This document shows, piece by piece, positions 6,983-14,031 of a DNA stretch of 14,031 bases; position 1 is the first letter of the stretch; each line of letters starts with the position of its first letter. Origin of the DNA: Flavobacteriales bacterium (GTDB lineage: Bacteria; Bacteroidota; Bacteroidia; Flavobacteriales; Flavobacteriaceae); contig WGAP01000200.1 in NCBI GenBank assembly GCA_015494775.1, positions 1 to 14,031 of the forward strand, given 5' to 3'. The position numbers and the translations under genes are program-made. The notes under the pieces were generated by a model, which was given only the letters and a program-made list of their open reading frames with translations, was not told the origin of the DNA and made no database searches.

Positions 6983-9900
6983 TTATTGTTTGGCTCCTAT
7001 CGGTATGATTTTAAATTCATTGTCATAACCCGGACCGCTTGGGCCCACTGTACCGCCTGTTGTACAACAAGGCAAAAAGCAAAGGTTGTCGAACCACCAA
7101 TATTCCTGCGTTGTTTGTGAAGTAACGTCCAAGGTAAACGCTATTCCCGAAACATTTTGGATCAATTGATTGAACTGTGCCCTGAGGGCGGGTGTAACCG
7201 TATTGGTATATTGATGGGTAACAGGATCACGTATGTACCATTTCCCCATACTGTTAGCAGGTAACGTATTACCCTGCGCAAGGCGAATGGGAACCTTTAT
7301 TGTACTAAATGGTGACAATGATTGGAACGGGCCGATGGATTGTACAGCCGAAGCAGGGTTAAGTTTAAACCAAGCTTTTATGGTTGTGTTTACGGGATTG
7401 GCACCCTGATAAATTATCACACCATTTCTTGTTGTCAAAGTCGTATCTCTCATATTTCGGTAAATCATATCATACTGAAAGACACATCCTCTATCCAACA
7501 AATTACCATGATAATCACTATCATTATAAATATAAGACGCCCCTGTTTGATCTTTTGCAACAATTGCATGATTGTTCGATGTATAAACCGGACGTAAAAT
7601 CATTAAATAGCTGATACCATAAGGTTTCCAATTTGCCGTAGGCGATGCTGTATTTTCAAAATCCTGAATCATCCGGCAGGAGCCGTCGCAGGGTTCCACA
7701 TGCAAATTGATTTCACAGGGTTCGCAACGTGTACCGCCGCATTGCGGGTAAATTTCCACCGAATAATCGGCCGGTTGATTGAAACCGATATGCAACGTAT
7801 CGGTATGATACCACCGGTCGGTTGAAGGCGAACTAATGTGCCATAAAAACTCCGGCTGACATTCGCGGCTTTGCGGTTGGCAATGATATTCGGGCGGTAC
7901 CAGGATATAATCTATACCTTGGGTCAAAGACACCGACGCACGGCAGGGCGCTTGCGCTACAATGGTCGAAGGGCTGTGTTCGGTGTAAACCCGGAACCGT
8001 TTCCGTCCCCAATCGCCGCACTGGCACGAAGTTTCGCAACACTTAATGACAAAGCTTTGCGACACGGCATGGCATTCACGCCCTTGTTTGCAATCGGCCA
8101 CTACAATCCGCCATTTCCGGTCGCAGGGAACGGTGGAAGGTATCACCCAATCCAAATGGCCCGTAGTATTTTGGCCCGTAGCAATTTGAATCGGTTGTCC
8201 CTGCCCCGTAGGGTACAGAAATACCTTGACACAATCACTGGGAGACGTGCCCGACCAACCGATATGCAGTGTATCGCCTACACAAACTTCTTTTTCGTTT
8301 TTCACGTCCACTGACAAATCACAAGGTTCTTCTGCCGGTTCGGGACAAACCACCTGCTCGCATACATTGCAATTGGCATCTTTGAGCCGCACTTTGAGAC
8401 AGAAATAAAATTGCACCTTGCAACATTCCAGGTTCAGCACATCGGGACCGTCCACCTGCAAGGAAATACTTTGATTGAGTACCGTCGGCGTTCCCGGATT
8501 CCAAGAGAGCGAATGCGTTCCGTTGGTCAAACTGTCCAATACCAAGCCGCCCAATAATGCGGTAGAAGTATGCAAATCACCGAATTGGCCCCTATCGGCG
8601 GGCTGACAATCGGCTTGATTATATTCCACATGATAATCGATAAGCGACACATCCACTTCCTGAATGGGGACACTGCCTCCGTTGACCGACAGGGAATATT
8701 GCCCATTTCCGTTGTCAAACAAATGCACTTCGGCATCGGGAATATCGCAGCATTGGGTACTTTGGACGCAGGCGGCGGGTTCGTCCTCACTGCCATTGTT
8801 GGCTTGCAACACCGTGCCCGAAGTGGTCATTGTTCCCCGGGCATAAACCGCTTTGTTGCAGCACGAACCTCCGCCTTGTTTGGTTACCGGAATAATGACC
8901 GTAAAACTTTGCGCGGGCGGCAATTGAACCGAAGGGTCGATTTGGATTTGCAAATTACCCGAAGTGGTAAAATTCACGTTATTTCCTGTATTATCCACTA
9001 CCTGAATGTTTCCGTTGAGCGAAACACACGAAGGAATGGTATCGGATACCGAGAGGGTATTCAAAGGCACCGACCCGCTATTGGTGATTTGAAGTTGATA
9101 ATGGAAATTTTGTCCATTTTCCACAAATTGTTGGTCAGCGGATTTGTTTACTTCCAAAATGCCCGTTTGGTCCACTGTGTAACCCACACCGGATTGGTGT
9201 CCGTGGGAGGTTTGGACCAAATTATACTTGCTGCCGTACATTTGCGGGCCCACAATGGCATCCAAATGCATCACCAACAAATTGGATTTGAAATTATCAC
9301 ACAAACTTGGCATATTTTGAACTTGAATGCTCGGCGCCTGCGGGTTGGAAAAATCGGGTTGAACGGTGAAGTTTACGGGCTGCTGTGTACCCAAGGGGGG
9401 ATTGCACGAATTGTAATACAACCAATTATCCGTATAGTATTCCGTTTGGAATGATCCGGGAATGACTTGCAAATTTTGATTCGGCAAGCCCATATTATCG
9501 GTGATGGTGGTGTTCAAATTACCCGAACCCGAATTGTAGAGGTAGTAAACAAAGTGAATGGTATCACCGATTTGGTATATTTTGCCAGGCGGAGCATCTT
9601 CGATACATTTTTTGATATGCTCCACGGCAAAAGGCATACTAACCAACAGATGATGATGCACCGTGTCGGCCAACATTGTGGTGTCGATAGTGGGACAATT
9701 TACTCCCGGACAAGCATTATTATTCCCGCCTTGCGGATTATTGACACCACCGGTGGCCTGATAATTGGCCACTGCCATATTGTTCACCACCGTACCGGCA
9801 GACACATTACTGTTGATTTGTACATTGAGGTGTATATATACGCTATTCCCCGGCGCCAAGGTAAAGCCGGTCGGCGCTGTAAAGGTATATTGCGAACCCG

Positions 9901-10951
9901 ATTGCGTAACCGTCCACCCCGCCGGCGGATTAACACTTGTAACCGTAACTTGTGGTGGAATAATATCCTTAATCTCACTAATATGCCAGGGAACATTACC
10001 CGGGTTATTGAAAGTAATTTTATAATATCCCGAACATCCGGCCGGAATCTCCCACATATGCGATGAAGTATTGTACTGCATGGCCGTCGAGTAAAATGCT
10101 TTGCTAAAATTGGTCTGTGCATTGGGACTTACAAGCACATCCGACGTATCGCTTACCTGTCCTATCATGGTTTCACAACCGTCGCCCAGCGTAAAATTAT
10201 AATCCATCACATTTACTATTGTGGAACCTTGATTGGCGCAATTTTGTAGAAAAGTAACATAATAATGATTCCAAAGCGTAGAAAATACATTATGACTGGC
10301 CCCGCTGAGCACCGGATAAGGAACATTTTCGGTCAGTGTGCCTTGGATTTGATAATTTCCATAATCACTTGGATTTGGATTCTGATTGATAACCCAAGTT
10401 CTCCACTTCGATATTCCACATGTAAGGTTACCTACCATAAACTCTTTGTAAACCGTCCAATAATTAGCCGCCCGGGCCGTAGTGGACACCGTGGCCGTAC
10501 AACTTTGTTCCGTACCGTTGCAATGCACCGTAAAATGCACCAGAAATTGCGCCTTTTCGCCATTACACGTAACATGATTGGAAAAACGGAAATAAATGTT
10601 GAAATTCATTCCGTCATTGCCACTGAACGGCACAGCACTACTCAGCGTGTTACCCGAAGTATTGAATCCGATAGAGGAAGCAACAAAATGGATTTTATTG
10701 TTCGGACTTTGGTAGGAAACGTCCACGTCCACCGTACAGCTCGGATCCAAAGTACCGGGCAACGTGATGTTCAACGGAATATTCTCACCTGTCAAGGCCT
10801 CGTGCGGAGCACTTATGCTAAACGTCTGACCGTTGATATTACACGAAGCGCTTACCGGCGAATGATCCACTTGAAGCGGTTGCGGCGATTGTGCCCGGAC
10901 CGCATTGACCGCAAACCAAATCGAAAAAATGATATATAAAACCTTTTTCAT
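6983..10951 (-). CDS. Large multidomain Cys-rich exported protein (1322 aa)
   Basis: 1322 residues with signal peptide MKKVLYIIFSIWFAVNAVRA (cleavage after Ala20). Order of modules: an N-terminal beta-rich region with paired Cys (about 21-300); DUF11-like segments at about 308-400, 440-590 and 598-725 (e.g. LQITNSGSVPLNTLSVSDTIP); a Cys-rich module at 732-869 shared with the neighbouring gene; a Kre9/KNH-like Ig domain at about 875-971 (GDTLHIGWSG ... LDWVIPS); a Cys-bounded PKD/Ig-like domain at about 976-1090 (CQCGDW ... CGGTRCEPC); and a C-terminal beta-sandwich-like region at about 1093-1292 (MIQDFEN ... EYWWFDNLCFLPCC). No catalytic motif, transmembrane segment or typical type IX secretion C-terminal sorting domain is seen. 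It is the second gene of an operon, starting four bases after the stop of the barrel-protein gene. A surface, adhesion or matrix role is plausible but unproven. Confidence 0.92.
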   Translation of the reverse strand: MKKVLYIIFSIWFAVNAVRAQSPQPLQVDHSPVSASCNINGQTFSISAPHEALTGENIPLNITLPGTLDPSCTVDVDVSYQSPNNKIHFVASSIGFNTSGNTLSSAVPFSGNDGMNFNIYFRFSNHVTCNGEKAQFLVHFTVHCNGTEQSCTATVSTTARAANYWTVYKEFMVGNLTCGISKWRTWVINQNPNPSDYGNYQIQGTLTENVPYPVLSGASHNVFSTLWNHYYVTFLQNCANQGSTIVNVMDYNFTLGDGCETMIGQVSDTSDVLVSPNAQTNFSKAFYSTAMQYNTSSHMWEIPAGCSGYYKITFNNPGNVPWHISEIKDIIPPQVTVTSVNPPAGWTVTQSGSQYTFTAPTGFTLAPGNSVYIHLNVQINSNVSAGTVVNNMAVANYQATGGVNNPQGGNNNACPGVNCPTIDTTMLADTVHHHLLVSMPFAVEHIKKCIEDAPPGKIYQIGDTIHFVYYLYNSGSGNLNTTITDNMGLPNQNLQVIPGSFQTEYYTDNWLYYNSCNPPLGTQQPVNFTVQPDFSNPQAPSIQVQNMPSLCDNFKSNLLVMHLDAIVGPQMYGSKYNLVQTSHGHQSGVGYTVDQTGILEVNKSADQQFVENGQNFHYQLQITNSGSVPLNTLSVSDTIPSCVSLNGNIQVVDNTGNNVNFTTSGNLQIQIDPSVQLPPAQSFTVIIPVTKQGGGSCCNKAVYARGTMTTSGTVLQANNGSEDEPAACVQSTQCCDIPDAEVHLFDNGNGQYSLSVNGGSVPIQEVDVSLIDYHVEYNQADCQPADRGQFGDLHTSTALLGGLVLDSLTNGTHSLSWNPGTPTVLNQSISLQVDGPDVLNLECCKVQFYFCLKVRLKDANCNVCEQVVCPEPAEEPCDLSVDVKNEKEVCVGDTLHIGWSGTSPSDCVKVFLYPTGQGQPIQIATGQNTTGHLDWVIPSTVPCDRKWRIVVADCKQGRECHAVSQSFVIKCCETSCQCGDWGRKRFRVYTEHSPSTIVAQAPCRASVSLTQGIDYILVPPEYHCQPQSRECQPEFLWHISSPSTDRWYHTDTLHIGFNQPADYSVEIYPQCGGTRCEPCEINLHVEPCDGSCRMIQDFENTASPTANWKPYGISYLMILRPVYTSNNHAIVAKDQTGASYIYNDSDYHGNLLDRGCVFQYDMIYRNMRDTTLTTRNGVIIYQGANPVNTTIKAWFKLNPASAVQSIGPFQSLSPFSTIKVPIRLAQGNTLPANSMGKWYIRDPVTHQYTNTVTPALRAQFNQLIQNVSGIAFTLDVTSQTTQEYWWFDNLCFLPCCTTGGTVGPSGPGYDNEFKIIPIGAKQ

Positions 10952-10955
10952 TGTC

Positions 10956-12992
10956 TTAGTTATTGAAAGTTATACATTGAACCGTATCGCAACTTTTGCA
11001 TGTGCCGTCTTCGTAGTAAACCGTTATGCGCAGGCAAACCCGGTATTGCATGGCACAGCAATTTCCGTCCAAGCCACTCAGCGGGCCGGGAACACCCATT
11101 TGCAAATGCACGGGAATGCCGCCTTGCATGGGCGACGACGAAGTGTATTTGACATCGTGCGAGGCCGATGTGTTCGACGAGGCCGAACCCGACACATTTT
11201 CATTGAAAAACTGCAATTGTGTATCGTTGTTTACCGAACTGCCGGCTTGGAGGAATATACCCGAATTTTCCACGCTCGTTATTCCTTGCGAACAAGCGGG
11301 AGGATTGGATGAATACTGCATCGAAACCCATTGGAATTCCACAGCATAAATCGGCACATTGACTTGCAAGGAACCGTCCAGGAAAAACTGTCCGTTGTTC
11401 TGCACCACTTGCAATCCCGAGGCATCAATTTGGATGCGGTCGCATTCATGACACAAACAATCGGGCAAGGAATCCAACACCGCACTTACACCCGGACGGC
11501 ATATCACCGGCGAGGGGTCCAAATCATCGCCTTGCAAGCCGATGGTAATGGCATTCACATTCTGCCCGGCCACGACATCCAAACAATACTGTACCGTTGA
11601 ACCGCTTCCCGGTTGGGAGATTAAATTTGCGGGTTGAACAAACGAATAATTCAATGGCGCATTGCTTTGGTCGGTGATAAAAATACCGCTACCGGATTGG
11701 GTATAATTCAAATCACCCGACTGTGAGCTATAAACCGATTGGAAACAAATCCTGAATTTTCGTTGATTGCCTTCGTAACCCAAACATTCGATTTGCAAAC
11801 TGTCCATTTGAAAACTCACGTCGCAACTACTTTTATCGAATGTCCAAACCGGGGATTTATCGCCCGTATGAGCTTCGGTAACCCACCAACGGTATTGACC
11901 GTCGGGCAAGGTTTGGCCGAAAAGTTTTTCCACCGCAATGCGGATTTCCTTGGTTCGGCTCACATAGACCCGGCCCTCGCTTCCTATTTTTTGGACTTGA
12001 ATAATGTATTGGGCATCCGGATAATCCCCGCCTACCGTTTTCCAACGAAACTGCTTGGGCCGTTCGCCCCGGCCGAAATGCTTTTGATTGGCCGGTGATA
12101 CAAGAACAATGCGCCGTTGTGCTTCCGGTTTGGCCTCATGTCCGGCACGTTCCGGTTTTTTTCTACGCGGATGATGCGCGCGGACTTGCTTACCCGGTTT
12201 TCCCAATGCAAGGGCCAATCCCACACTCAACTGAAAAGCCGAAGGGCGTACCGACCGGTTTTGTTGCAGCTCGTAAATATCACGCGTAAAATGATGTACG
12301 TCTATTCCGTCGATTTTTCCGTCGGCATTGGCATCAAAAGGTGGATACATGGTTTCGTGCATACGCAATCCTTTGCCCAATCCGCGCCAATAGGCCGTAC
12401 GGACAAACAATCCGAAACGACGGCTCAAAGCATAACGAACTTCAAAAACCGCCGAACCGTACTTGATGCTTCCGGGATTTTCGGGATCGGGTTGCGCATG
12501 ATACAAAAGCACGGGATGGGCCATATCGGAGCCCGTGTAAAAAACCTTGGTTTCCTGCAAGTCTATTCCTGCCAGACCCGCACGTACACGACCGGCCAAT
12601 TGCCATTTTCCCGCCCGCCAGAAATAATCGGGACCCAAACCCAGGTAACGCACGGCCAATCTGCCGCCTTCAAACGAATGCGGAAAATCGAAATCGTAGG
12701 CAAAATTTCCCGCGCCGTGGCCGAATTTCCCGGCACTGATACCCAGGCCCCATTGCCCGAAACGGTATCCGGCATCCAGATTGAGCAAAACGCCCCGAAA
12801 GCGTTGATAGCTGAATCCGCTTCGCGGGACGATAATAGCATCGTTCACCGTATCGCCCGCTTGCGAAACCTGACGATATGCCCCCGACGGCATGCTCCAA
12901 CCCACCGACGGTTGCAAATAAAATCCCTGCTGGGCCCGGACCGGTATCGCCGCCGCCAGCAGGCATAAAAACAGTAGCAAACTTCGTTTCAT
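10956..12992 (-). CDS. Outer-membrane beta-barrel protein with EF-hand-like loop and Cys-rich C-terminus (678 aa)
   Basis: 678 residues with signal peptide MKRSLLLFLCLLAAAIPVRA. Residues about 21-265 alternate like a small outer-membrane barrel (YLQPSVGW, LLNLDAGYRFGQWGLGISAG, GLFVRTAYWRGLGKGLRM, FQLSVGLALALG). Within this lies DANADGKIDGID (220-231), a canonical DxNxDGxxDxxD calcium-binding loop. A very basic linker (265-294) leads to an Fn3-like domain at about 295-388 (IVLVSPANQKHFG ... YRWWVTEA). After that come a Cys-rich domain at about 390-513 and a module at about 514-674 homologous to residues 732-869 of the downstream protein. It is the first gene of the operon. The barrel fold suggests an outer-membrane anchor with an OmpA-like order (barrel first, soluble part after). 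It lacks the PorP/SprF N-terminal signature. The start is supported by the signal peptide. Confidence 0.92.
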   Translation of the reverse strand: MKRSLLLFLCLLAAAIPVRAQQGFYLQPSVGWSMPSGAYRQVSQAGDTVNDAIIVPRSGFSYQRFRGVLLNLDAGYRFGQWGLGISAGKFGHGAGNFAYDFDFPHSFEGGRLAVRYLGLGPDYFWRAGKWQLAGRVRAGLAGIDLQETKVFYTGSDMAHPVLLYHAQPDPENPGSIKYGSAVFEVRYALSRRFGLFVRTAYWRGLGKGLRMHETMYPPFDANADGKIDGIDVHHFTRDIYELQQNRSVRPSAFQLSVGLALALGKPGKQVRAHHPRRKKPERAGHEAKPEAQRRIVLVSPANQKHFGRGERPKQFRWKTVGGDYPDAQYIIQVQKIGSEGRVYVSRTKEIRIAVEKLFGQTLPDGQYRWWVTEAHTGDKSPVWTFDKSSCDVSFQMDSLQIECLGYEGNQRKFRICFQSVYSSQSGDLNYTQSGSGIFITDQSNAPLNYSFVQPANLISQPGSGSTVQYCLDVVAGQNVNAITIGLQGDDLDPSPVICRPGVSAVLDSLPDCLCHECDRIQIDASGLQVVQNNGQFFLDGSLQVNVPIYAVEFQWVSMQYSSNPPACSQGITSVENSGIFLQAGSSVNNDTQLQFFNENVSGSASSNTSASHDVKYTSSSPMQGGIPVHLQMGVPGPLSGLDGNCCAMQYRVCLRITVYYEDGTCKSCDTVQCITFNN

Positions 12993-13090
12993 AGAATTTG
13001 ATTTTTAAGCATTTGCAATGCATTTTCGCAACAAATGTTACACAAACTTTTTACCAAAAACCGGCAAATTCAATCAATGGACTTTTTGAT

Positions 13091-13105
13091 TTGACCAATG
13101 GTCAA
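13091..13105. promoter_or_regulatory. Palindrome TTGACCAATGGTCAA upstream of the barrel-protein gene
   Basis: TTGACC (13091-13096), AAT, GGTCAA (13100-13105) is a perfect 6-base-arm palindrome about 100 bases ahead of the minus-strand start at 12992. It has the form of a dimer-binding operator. No clear TTG/TAnnTTTG pair was found for this gene; TAACATTTG on the minus strand nearby is one base too long. The assignment is tentative. Confidence 0.25.
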
Positions 13106-13152
13106 TATGGTTCAATTAAGGTTTTTTGGCCCGAATAACGGACTTTTTGTGT

Positions 13153-13417
13153 CTTTTATGGCGTTCCGGCAACCGCCCGTTGGGCGTTTGCCTCCACGGT
13201 TCCACAAGCCGTCGGGGCGCCGGCGGCGGAATGAAAATTCCGCTGCCGGCGGCGCAAAAATTCCAGCGGCTAATGTTTTGATGCCGGATTTACCGATTAT
13301 TCAACGTTTTGACTAGGAACCTTCCGTGTTTTTTGCGCCGCCGGCCCCGCGCTTACGCGCGGCGCCGGCGCCCCTTGTCTTGTTCCACACCTCGGGGAGC
13401 CGGCACGCGTCGCCGAT
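13153..13417. repeat. GC-rich multi-hairpin island B
   Basis: Two GC-rich blocks are separated by an AT-richer stretch. Hairpins include CGCCC-GTT-GGGCG (13174-13186); GCGGAAT, loop GAAA, ATTCCGC (13226-13243), extended by GCGCCGGC on the left and GCCGGCGGCGC on the right; and CCGCGC-TTAC-GCGCGG (13347-13362), followed by the palindrome GGCGCCGGCGCC. The 16-mer GCCGGCGGCGCAAAAA at 13245-13260 is repeated exactly in inverted orientation at 13330-13345, 69 bases apart. The same sequence, slightly changed, occurs in island A. Open frames across it (13098-13316, 13309-13644) are made of Arg/Pro/Gly-rich repeat translation and are not believable genes. The remainder of the gap 12993-13665 shows no gene. 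Confidence 0.55.
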
Positions 13418-13493
13418 ATATAAAGAAAACGCAAACAACTGAAAATCAACTAAAAACTCAAAACTTAAAACGCATAATTAACCACGCGTTTGT

Positions 13494-13613
13494 CTCCCCT
13501 CGGGCTTCGGGAGCCGGCCGCCCTTCGCTTTCGCTCGGGCGGCGTCTCCCTACGCGGGCCTCGGAACCCTTCGGTTTCCTCGGCGTCCGGCGAACCCGCA
13601 GGGCGGTTTCGCC
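13494..13613 (-). repeat. GC-rich multi-hairpin island C (oriented with the minus strand)
   Basis: Read on the minus strand it has the same design as island A. From 13583 to 13559: CC, GA, GGAAACC, loop GAA, GGGTTCC, GA, GG, a stem (one A-G mismatch) with flanking tandem GA mismatches and a C-GAA-G loop, as at 3103-3127 but with different arms. From 13542 to 13518: CCGCCC, then GAGCGAAAGCGAA, then GGGCGG, containing GCGAAAGC, a sequence known to form an unusually stable DNA mini-hairpin. A further hairpin spans 13589-13613 (GGCGAA ... TTCGCC with inner CCGC-AGG-GCGG). It follows the stop of the minus-strand gene at 13666, just as island A follows the plus-strand Fic gene. Confidence 0.55.
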
Positions 13614-13665
13614 TTTAATGTTTACGGTAGGAAGATGTGATTAATGATAAGTTGTGCCCCAATAT

Positions 13666-14031
13666 TTAATTTTCATATTTAACATTCATTATTTTTGAAA
13701 GATAAATTAATACAATCGAGAAAGGAATAGCAGTCCAACCAAAAACTATCAAACTTATGTAAGTCATTAGTGCTGCAAAAAAAAGACCCTTTATCGGGTC
13801 CACAGGACCACTATAAAAATTCACATTAAAAAACTCCCATCTTATATAATTAACAACTAACACTTCGTACCAACTTAACCAATGACTAAAAATTCCAACT
13901 AATATTGCAATAAAAATAAGTCTAATATTATTAAATTTTTTTGGCTTTTCTATAAAATATCTGGCAAAAAGAAAAGCTGTTATCATTGAACCACTTCCTG
14001 TATAAATCCAGAGTATATTCCATCCTTTACC
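13666..14031 (-). CDS. AT-rich integral membrane protein, 5' end beyond window
   Basis: The minus-strand frame ends with TAA at 13666-13668 and stays open to the window edge. It reads GKGWNILWIYTGSGS before the first internal Met (codon complement 13984-13986). The true start is therefore probably outside and 121 codons are visible. Three or four hydrophobic helices are apparent: around WNILWIYTGSGSMITAFLFARYF, IRLIFIAILVGIFSHWL, GLFFAALMTYISLIVFG and AIPFSIVLIYLSKI. The last residues are MNVKYEN. No family is recognised. Base composition is far more AT-rich than all other genes here (many AAA, ATT, TTT codons), which may indicate recent acquisition. Confidence 0.65.
   Translation of the reverse strand, partial: GKGWNILWIYTGSGSMITAFLFARYFIEKPKKFNNIRLIFIAILVGIFSHWLSWYEVLVVNYIRWEFFNVNFYSGPVDPIKGLFFAALMTYISLIVFGWTAIPFSIVLIYLSKIMNVKYEN

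Noticed and set aside
6983..7070. Type IX secretion sorting domain at the end of the 1322-residue protein
   Set aside because: The C-terminus (DNEFKIIPIGAKQ after a CC pair) lacks the usual beta-sandwich ending and final basic motif.
8570..10939. Several long plus-strand ORFs (e.g. 8570-9454, 9467-10066, 10265-10939)
   Set aside because: They are antisense to the 1322-residue protein, which has a signal peptide and recognisable modules.
12190..12992. PorP/SprF family assignment for the barrel protein
   Set aside because: The N-terminus lacks the typical QxxxQY-MxNPxxxNPAxAG signature, and the protein has a long Cys-rich C-terminal part not found in that family.
13098..13644. Two overlapping plus-strand ORFs in the right-hand gap
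   Set aside because: They run through the hairpin islands; composition is repeat-derived and no start signal is present.

Overview
The window comes from a member of the Bacteroidota. The evidence is TonB-dependent receptors (one with an N-terminal carboxypeptidase-regulatory-like domain), a TTG-N20-TAnnTTTG promoter, start codons without strong Shine-Dalgarno sequences, and large Cys-rich exported proteins with DUF11-like repeats. Base composition of the genes looks balanced, except for one AT-rich gene at the right edge. The multidomain Cys-rich proteins resemble those of the Saprospiria/Chitinophagales side of the phylum, but this placement is an impression, not a proof.

Layout, left to right. 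(1) 1-1743 (+): the 3' part of a BtuB-like TonB-dependent outer-membrane receptor, cut by the window start. (2) 1796-2895 (+): a winged-helix Fic protein with an inverted-repeat operator over its promoter; the catalytic His of its Fic motif is replaced by Gln. (3) 2896-3258: non-coding, with a small hairpin and a GC-rich, multi-hairpin island. (4) 3259-6919 (+): a three-gene set with a good promoter: a small exported protein, a TonB receptor with a CxxxM copper-receptor-like plug motif, and a lipoprotein with an Fn3-like domain. I infer an outer-membrane copper acquisition unit. (5) 6934-6964: a strong bidirectional terminator between convergent units. (6) 12992-6983 (-): a two-gene operon with a 4-base gap. 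It encodes an outer-membrane beta-barrel protein with an EF-hand-like loop and Cys-rich C-terminal domains, then a 1322-residue multidomain exported protein. The two share a homologous Cys-rich module. (7) 12993-13665: gene-free, with more GC-rich hairpin islands. (8) 13666 to the window end (-): a partial, AT-rich membrane protein.

The points most worth following are the Cys-rich module shared by the two-gene operon, the family of GC-rich hairpin islands whose arms change together while GAA loops and tandem GA mismatches are kept, the putative copper receptor operon, and the Fic protein with its operator. No tRNA, rRNA, CRISPR array or transposase was seen.
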